From NCBI GenBank assembly GCA_030068075.1, contig CM057839.1, forward strand, positions 18,517,167 through 18,581,166: DNA of 64,000 nucleotides, given 5' to 3'. Shown here piece by piece: positions 59,871 through 64,000 of this stretch (position 1 is the first letter of the stretch; every line of letters starts with the position of its first letter). The position numbers and the translations under genes are program-made. The notes below the pieces were generated by a model. It was not told the origin of the DNA. It did no database searches and saw only the letters and a list, made by a program, of their open reading frames with translations. Source of the stretch: Paguma larvata (taxonomy: Eukaryota > Chordata > Mammalia > Carnivora > Viverridae).

Positions 59871-59874
59871 GCTA

Positions 59875-60362
59875 CAGTAGTCCTCCCCCCCACCCCACCC
59901 CTCACCGCCATCTGCAGTCTCGGTCTCCACAGTTTCTGTTTCCTATGGTCAACCATGATCTGGAAGGAGATGACCCTCCTTCTGACACAGCATCGGAGGT
60001 TAAGCAGTGGCCTAACACTATGTCACAGTGCCTACATCACTCAGTTCACTTCATCTCATCAAGTGGGCATTTTATCATCTCACCTCATCACAAGAAGGGC
60101 GAGTACAGTGTAATAAGATATTTTGAGAAGGAGAGGGATCACATTCATGTAACTTTTCTTACAGTATATTATTATCATTGTCTTATTTTAATATTACAGT
60201 TATTGATCTCTTATTATGCTTAATTTATAAATTAAACTTTATCATAGATATGTGTGTATAGGAAAAACATAGCATATATAGCATTCAGTACTATCCACAG
60301 TTTCAGGTATCCACCGAGGGTCTTGAAATGTATCCCCCACAAGTAAGAGGGGGTGCTGCAGT
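59875..60362. mobile_element. Tigger-like (TcMar) non-autonomous DNA transposon
   Basis: Left end CAGTAGTCCTCCCCCC with TCTGCAGTCTCGGTCTCC and TATGGTCAACCATGATCTGG. The right end is the approximate inverse (CCGAGGGTCTTGAAATGTATCC to AGAGGGGGTGCTGCAG) and both ends abut TA, the expected mariner target. The middle encodes no transposase; the 92-codon open frame inside is chance. Confidence 0.75.
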
Positions 60363-60532
60363 ATATGTTCATTCACAAGGTGAGTTTATCAATGAGCAGA
60401 TGTCTCTGTTCCACTGTGTAATGGTTGTCCCAGAAACAAATGAATGGGGTTAACTTATTGACTTGGTGATTTTAAGGTGGAGGAAGGAAGACATTTAGAG
60501 CGATGTAGTCTATGTAATGAAAGTATAGAACA

Positions 60533-60751
60533 GGGGCGCCTGGGTGGCTCAGTCGGTTAAGCGGTCGACTTTAGCTCAGGTCATGATCTCACGGTCTATG
60601 AGTTCGAGCCCCACGTCGGGCTCTGTGCTGATGGCTCATCAGAGCCTGGAGCCTGCTTCAGATTCTGTATCTCCCTCTCTCTCTGCCCTTCCCTTGCTCA
60701 CTCTATGTCTCTCAAAAATAAATAAACGTTAAAAAAAAGTTTAAAAAAAAA
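60533..60751 (+). repeat. Felid tRNA-Lys SINE
   Basis: Complete copy with duplications GAAAGTATAGAACA (60519-60532) and GAATGTATAGAACA (60752-60765). Confidence 0.96.
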
Positions 60752-60765
60752 GAATGTATAGAACA

Positions 60766-61844
60766 GCAATTGCAAGAGAGAAAAGTTGATGTGAGGGTCC
60801 ATGGTTGCTGAGAGTTTATGATCTATGTCCCTCTTCATTGCCCAGTGTGGGAAGGCTGGAAAGGGGTGTGCTGATGAGACTCTTGTCCCATCATTCTCCA
60901 AGACTTGCTGGTTTTGTTTGTATCATATGAGATTGGGGGAGAGGGAGAGGCGGTGGGAGAGGAAATAAGAAAATATTGGATATCTCTTTTTAGAAAGGAA
61001 AAAAAACAAAATGCTTTTGTATCCACATAACACCAGAGTTCTGTATGTAACCTGACAACAAACAGAGGGTAGAAAAAACTGTTCTGTTCTTAGCAAAGGC
61101 TTAAATGAGGATTCGGTAAAGCATCAATAATAACTGAGTGTAAGTGAATTGGATGGCTAGTGTTACTTTTAGTTTCTCTTAACATTTACTTCTTTAAAGT
61201 AGACTTCACTCAGTAATGGCTGTATCTCTCTGGTATTATAAAGAATTATTTAACGTAGACATGCATCACTTTGACTCTCTCTCAGTTACCTTATGTTACA
61301 GAAATGTGGATATTAGATCATGAAGACTTTAGAAGCTACCACTTACCTTGTAGCAGTATATTTTAAACAAAGGCAAAAGAACTAAAAAGGAATAAACAGC
61401 TTCTTGAATATTGAACTTTTGAGTCTGTATCTATTAAGCCATAATGTCAATGTTCAATAACTGTATCAGGAATCTATCTTATATTTAATCATAATCCTTA
61501 TATTTCAACCTTTATTACTCAGCATGTCAGTGAAGAATGCATCCTTTATCAGAGACAGATTTACCATGAAGGTAATGGAGTTTAGCTTCTTAGCTCCCCG
61601 CTTGCATAGATCCCTTCCGAGGCCCTGGGAGGAATCCAAGCATTGTGTCACAATGTCATATATTGTAAAATTTATGAAAGTCAATTAACCTGCTATGATT
61701 TTGTATTCATGTGTACACTCTGTCATGGTTTCCCTTGGTGATGGCTGTAGACTCACCATGAGCATTTTTGGGATCCAGTTGAAGGGAGGCTGAGTGTTGG
61801 ATACACTTAGTTTGAGTGTAGTGGAACATGTTTTTTTGTGGTTG
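60766..61844. other. Unassigned intergenic sequence
   Basis: No gene or confidently named repeat. Confidence 0.4.
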
Positions 61845-61856
61845 ATAATCACTTCT

Positions 61857-61891
61857 TTTTTAAAAAAAAAATTTAATGTGTATTTATTTTT

Positions 61892-61923
<32 letters not shown>

Positions 61924-62105
61924 CAGAGACAGAGAGAGTGCAAGGGGGGATGGGCAAAGAGAGACGGAGATACAGAATCTGAAGCAGGCTCCAGGCTCTG
62001 AGCTGTCAGCACAGAGTTTGATGCAGGGCTTGAACCCACCAACCACGAGATCATGACCTGAGCCGAAGTTGGACACTCAATTGACTGAGCCACACAGGCA
62101 CTCCC
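61857..62105 (-). repeat. Felid tRNA-Lys SINE with expanded (GACAGA)n tract
   Basis: Reverse copy with duplications ATAATCACTTCT (61845-61856 and 62106-62117). The GA-rich tract has grown into GACAGA repeats at about 61895-61938. Confidence 0.95.
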
Positions 62106-62318
62106 ATAATCACTTCTATATGTAGTTCAGTTGTTGCTAGTTAGCCAATGGCAGGAATTGTTTCAAGGAATATTCTTATGTACTAACCACTGGTGACCTA
62201 ACTGGTGTCATAAAATGAAGATTTAGGGCCAACCATTGTAATATATGAGTTTGTCCTATGGCACTTGCCATGGGATCTGTGTGGGGAGTGGAGACAAATA
62301 TACTGTGTGGAGCTTGAA

Positions 62319-62525
62319 GCTAATCTGTGGCAAATTCTTCAATTTTTCAGATTTGTGAATTATAAGCAAGGAATGGTTCTCATCAATACCTGGTCAAGGG
62401 GCACCTGGGTGGCTCAGTTGTTTGCTAATCTGTGGCAAATTCTTCAATTTTTCAGATTTGTGAATTGTAAGCAAGGAATGGTTCTCATCGATACCTGGTC
62501 AAGGGGCACCTGGGTGGCTCAGTTG
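62319..62525. repeat. 102-base tandem duplication including a SINE head
   Basis: 62319-62420 and 62424-62525 are the same 102 bases with two substitutions (TATAAG/TGTAAG and CATCAA/CATCGA), separated by TTT. Each copy runs from GCTAATCTGTGGCAAATTC through the SINE target site ACCTGGTCAA into the first bases of the SINE, GGGGCACCTGGGTGGCTCAG. Confidence 0.95.
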
Positions 62526-62728
62526 GTTGGGCATCCAGCTCTTGGTTTCTGCTCAGGTCATGATTGCATAGTTCTGGGATTCAGCCCCACATCCGGCTCA
62601 GTGCTGTCAGCGTGGAGCCTGCTTGGGATTCTCTCTCTCCTTCTCTCTCTGCTCCTCCCCTGCTCATGTTCTCGCTCTCTCCCCCAGCCCCCTCTCAAAA
62701 TAAACAAATAAACTTAAAAAAAAAAAAC
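62503..62728 (+). repeat. Carnivore tRNA-Lys SINE (older subfamily)
   Basis: Complete copy (GGCATCCAGCTCTTGGTTTC variant). Target-site duplications ACCTGGTCAA at 62493-62502 and 62729-62738, with a third copy at 62388-62397 from the later tandem duplication. Confidence 0.95.
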
Positions 62729-63078
62729 ACCTGGTCAAAAAGAAATTCTCTTCTATGAGGAGTATTTGAAAATGTAGCATATAAAATTATGAATGCATCA
62801 CATATATTAATTGACCATACCAGAAAACACAATGAATTGTCTCTCTATTCTCTCTTTATTAAATGAGGAACAATTTATAAAACACTCAGAAGATTGTTGT
62901 ATAAAGTGGCAAGATGTAGGGAATATAAAAGAATGTTAGAAGTCAATAAAAATGCTGCTTTTTGAATTTTTTATGTTTGTGATATTTGTCAGTTTTTTAA
63001 TTTGTAATTTGTTGTGATTTTTTAAATCATTTTGTAAAAGTGTTTTCTTAAATGACTAATTTAATCATTCTTTCCCTT

Positions 63079-63300
63079 TTTTTAAAATTTTTTTTGGCAT
63101 TTATTTATTTTGAGAGAGAGAGAGAGAGAGACAAAGCATGAGCAGGGGAAGGGCAGAGAGAGAGGGTGACACAGAATCAGAAGCAGGCTCCAGACTCTGA
63201 GCTGTCAGCACAGAGCCCGATGTGGGGCCCGAACCCATGAGCGAGATCATGACCTGAGCTGAAGTCGGCCGCTTAACCGACGGAGCCACCCAGGCGTCCC
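63079..63300 (-). repeat. Felid tRNA-Lys SINE
   Basis: Reverse complete copy with duplications TCATTCTTTCCCTT (63065-63078) and TCATCCTTTCCCTT (63301-63314). Confidence 0.96.
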
Positions 63301-63559
63301 TCATCCTTTCCCTTGAGAGTGCCCTCGAAATTATATAAACTTCATGTCCCATAAAATCTTTTTGTCCCTTTATACCATATGATGATTGTTAAAACATCTA
63401 ATCAATTTAGTTTAAAAAGTCAGATGTGTCATTCATGTTTTTTCAAATGTACAGAAACAGCATAAATCTACTTCATATGTTGTCAAATCACTCATTGCTT
63501 TTTTTCTAAGAGCAATAATCCTAGTTCCTTTAATTTTTCTTTCTGTATGATATTTTATA

Positions 63560-63780
63560 CACCTTCTTGGTCCAATAGAAATTTTCTGCGATAGAAATGT
63601 TTTATATGTATGCAGAGTGCTGTGATAGCCACTCTCTGTACACGGCTATTGAACACCTGAAATGTGATTGGTGAGTCTGAGGAATTGAATTATTACTTTT
63701 ATTTCATTTTAATTAATTTGCATTCACACCGACATAATGACACATGGCTGGTAGCTCCCACATTAGGCAATATAGTTTGT
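63560..63780. mobile_element. Probable hAT-like non-autonomous element
   Basis: GGTCCAATAGAAATTTTCTG at the left, GGCTATTGAACACCTGAAATG, and ACACATGGCTGGTAGCTCCC at the right follow a common old mammalian element. Subfamily not assigned. Confidence 0.6.
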
Positions 63781-64000
63781 ACTCTTAATCAACTTTGAAA
63801 TTAACTCCTCATATCTTATCTATATCTTCATGTAGACACTGAATGTAGATTTCTATGTCTTTGTACCGTAAAGTCATAAATCATGACTAACATAATATAC
63901 ATTATTTTGAAGGTTGTGCTCAATTTTTGAATATATCAAATTAAATATTCTTATATTCTTATAATGTTGTGGGTATTTCTATAAGCAGGTTTTTGTTAAT

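Noticed and set aside
59945..60223. 92-codon open frame inside the Tigger-like element as a transposase fragment
   Set aside because: The element is a short non-autonomous type and the translated frame has no DDE or helix-turn-helix features.
1..64000. CRISPR arrays, operons, bacterial-type regulatory sites
   Set aside because: The sequence is mammalian. The regularly spaced repeat at 14.9 kb lacks conserved repeats with variable spacers and is a decayed minisatellite.

Overview
The window is mammalian nuclear DNA from a felid (cat-family) genome. The evidence is about 30 copies of the carnivore tRNA-Lys-derived SINE. Most are the felid-rich form that opens with a GGCGCCTGGGTGGCTCAG-type head and ends in a TC-rich tract plus poly-A. 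Carnivore L1 3' ends and older mammalian repeats (MIR, L2, MLT1, hAT, Tigger) are also present. Species cannot be settled from this sequence alone. I see no convincing protein-coding gene.

The one clear gene is the microRNA host gene MIR17HG with the complete miR-17~92 cluster, on the minus strand. Reading leftwards from a large CpG island (about 6.55-8.47 kb), transcription would start near 8.17 kb. It passes an exon-1 splice donor at 7856/7855 and a small candidate internal exon (6075-6003), then reaches six pre-miRNA hairpins within 781 bases: miR-17 (5163-5080), miR-18a (5017-4947), miR-19a (4877-4796), miR-20a (4709-4639), miR-19b-1 (4582-4496) and miR-92a-1 (4460-4383). As far as I can recall the human precursors, each hairpin is identical to its human counterpart. 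The members belong to four seed families (miR-17, -18, -19 and -92) and are cut from one primary transcript. The promoter has a CCAAT box, an ETS site, GC boxes and tandem E2F-type sites. Several E-boxes lie between promoter and cluster, which fits the known MYC/E2F control of this oncogenic cluster.

From about 8.6 kb to the end (the region upstream of the host gene) I see a gene desert made of repeats. In the human genome the same side is gene-poor, and GPC5 lies beyond the other side, off the left edge here. Lineage-specific SINEs are absent from 2.6 to 11.9 kb around the miRNA locus and from 27.1 to 33.0 kb. L1 pieces dominate 41-45 kb and 54-58 kb. Several nested insertions with clear target-site duplications give a relative age order.

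The less routine observations are a decayed five-unit tandem array with a 60-base period (14.89-15.19 kb), a near-identical 102-base tandem duplication that copied a SINE head (62.3-62.5 kb), a composite SINE with one head and two tails inside a single target-site duplication (42.34-42.73 kb), an internal sequence duplication inside an L1 (57.0/58.1 kb), and loss of the putative human MIR17HG peptide frame. No new biological system such as an unknown gene cluster is visible.
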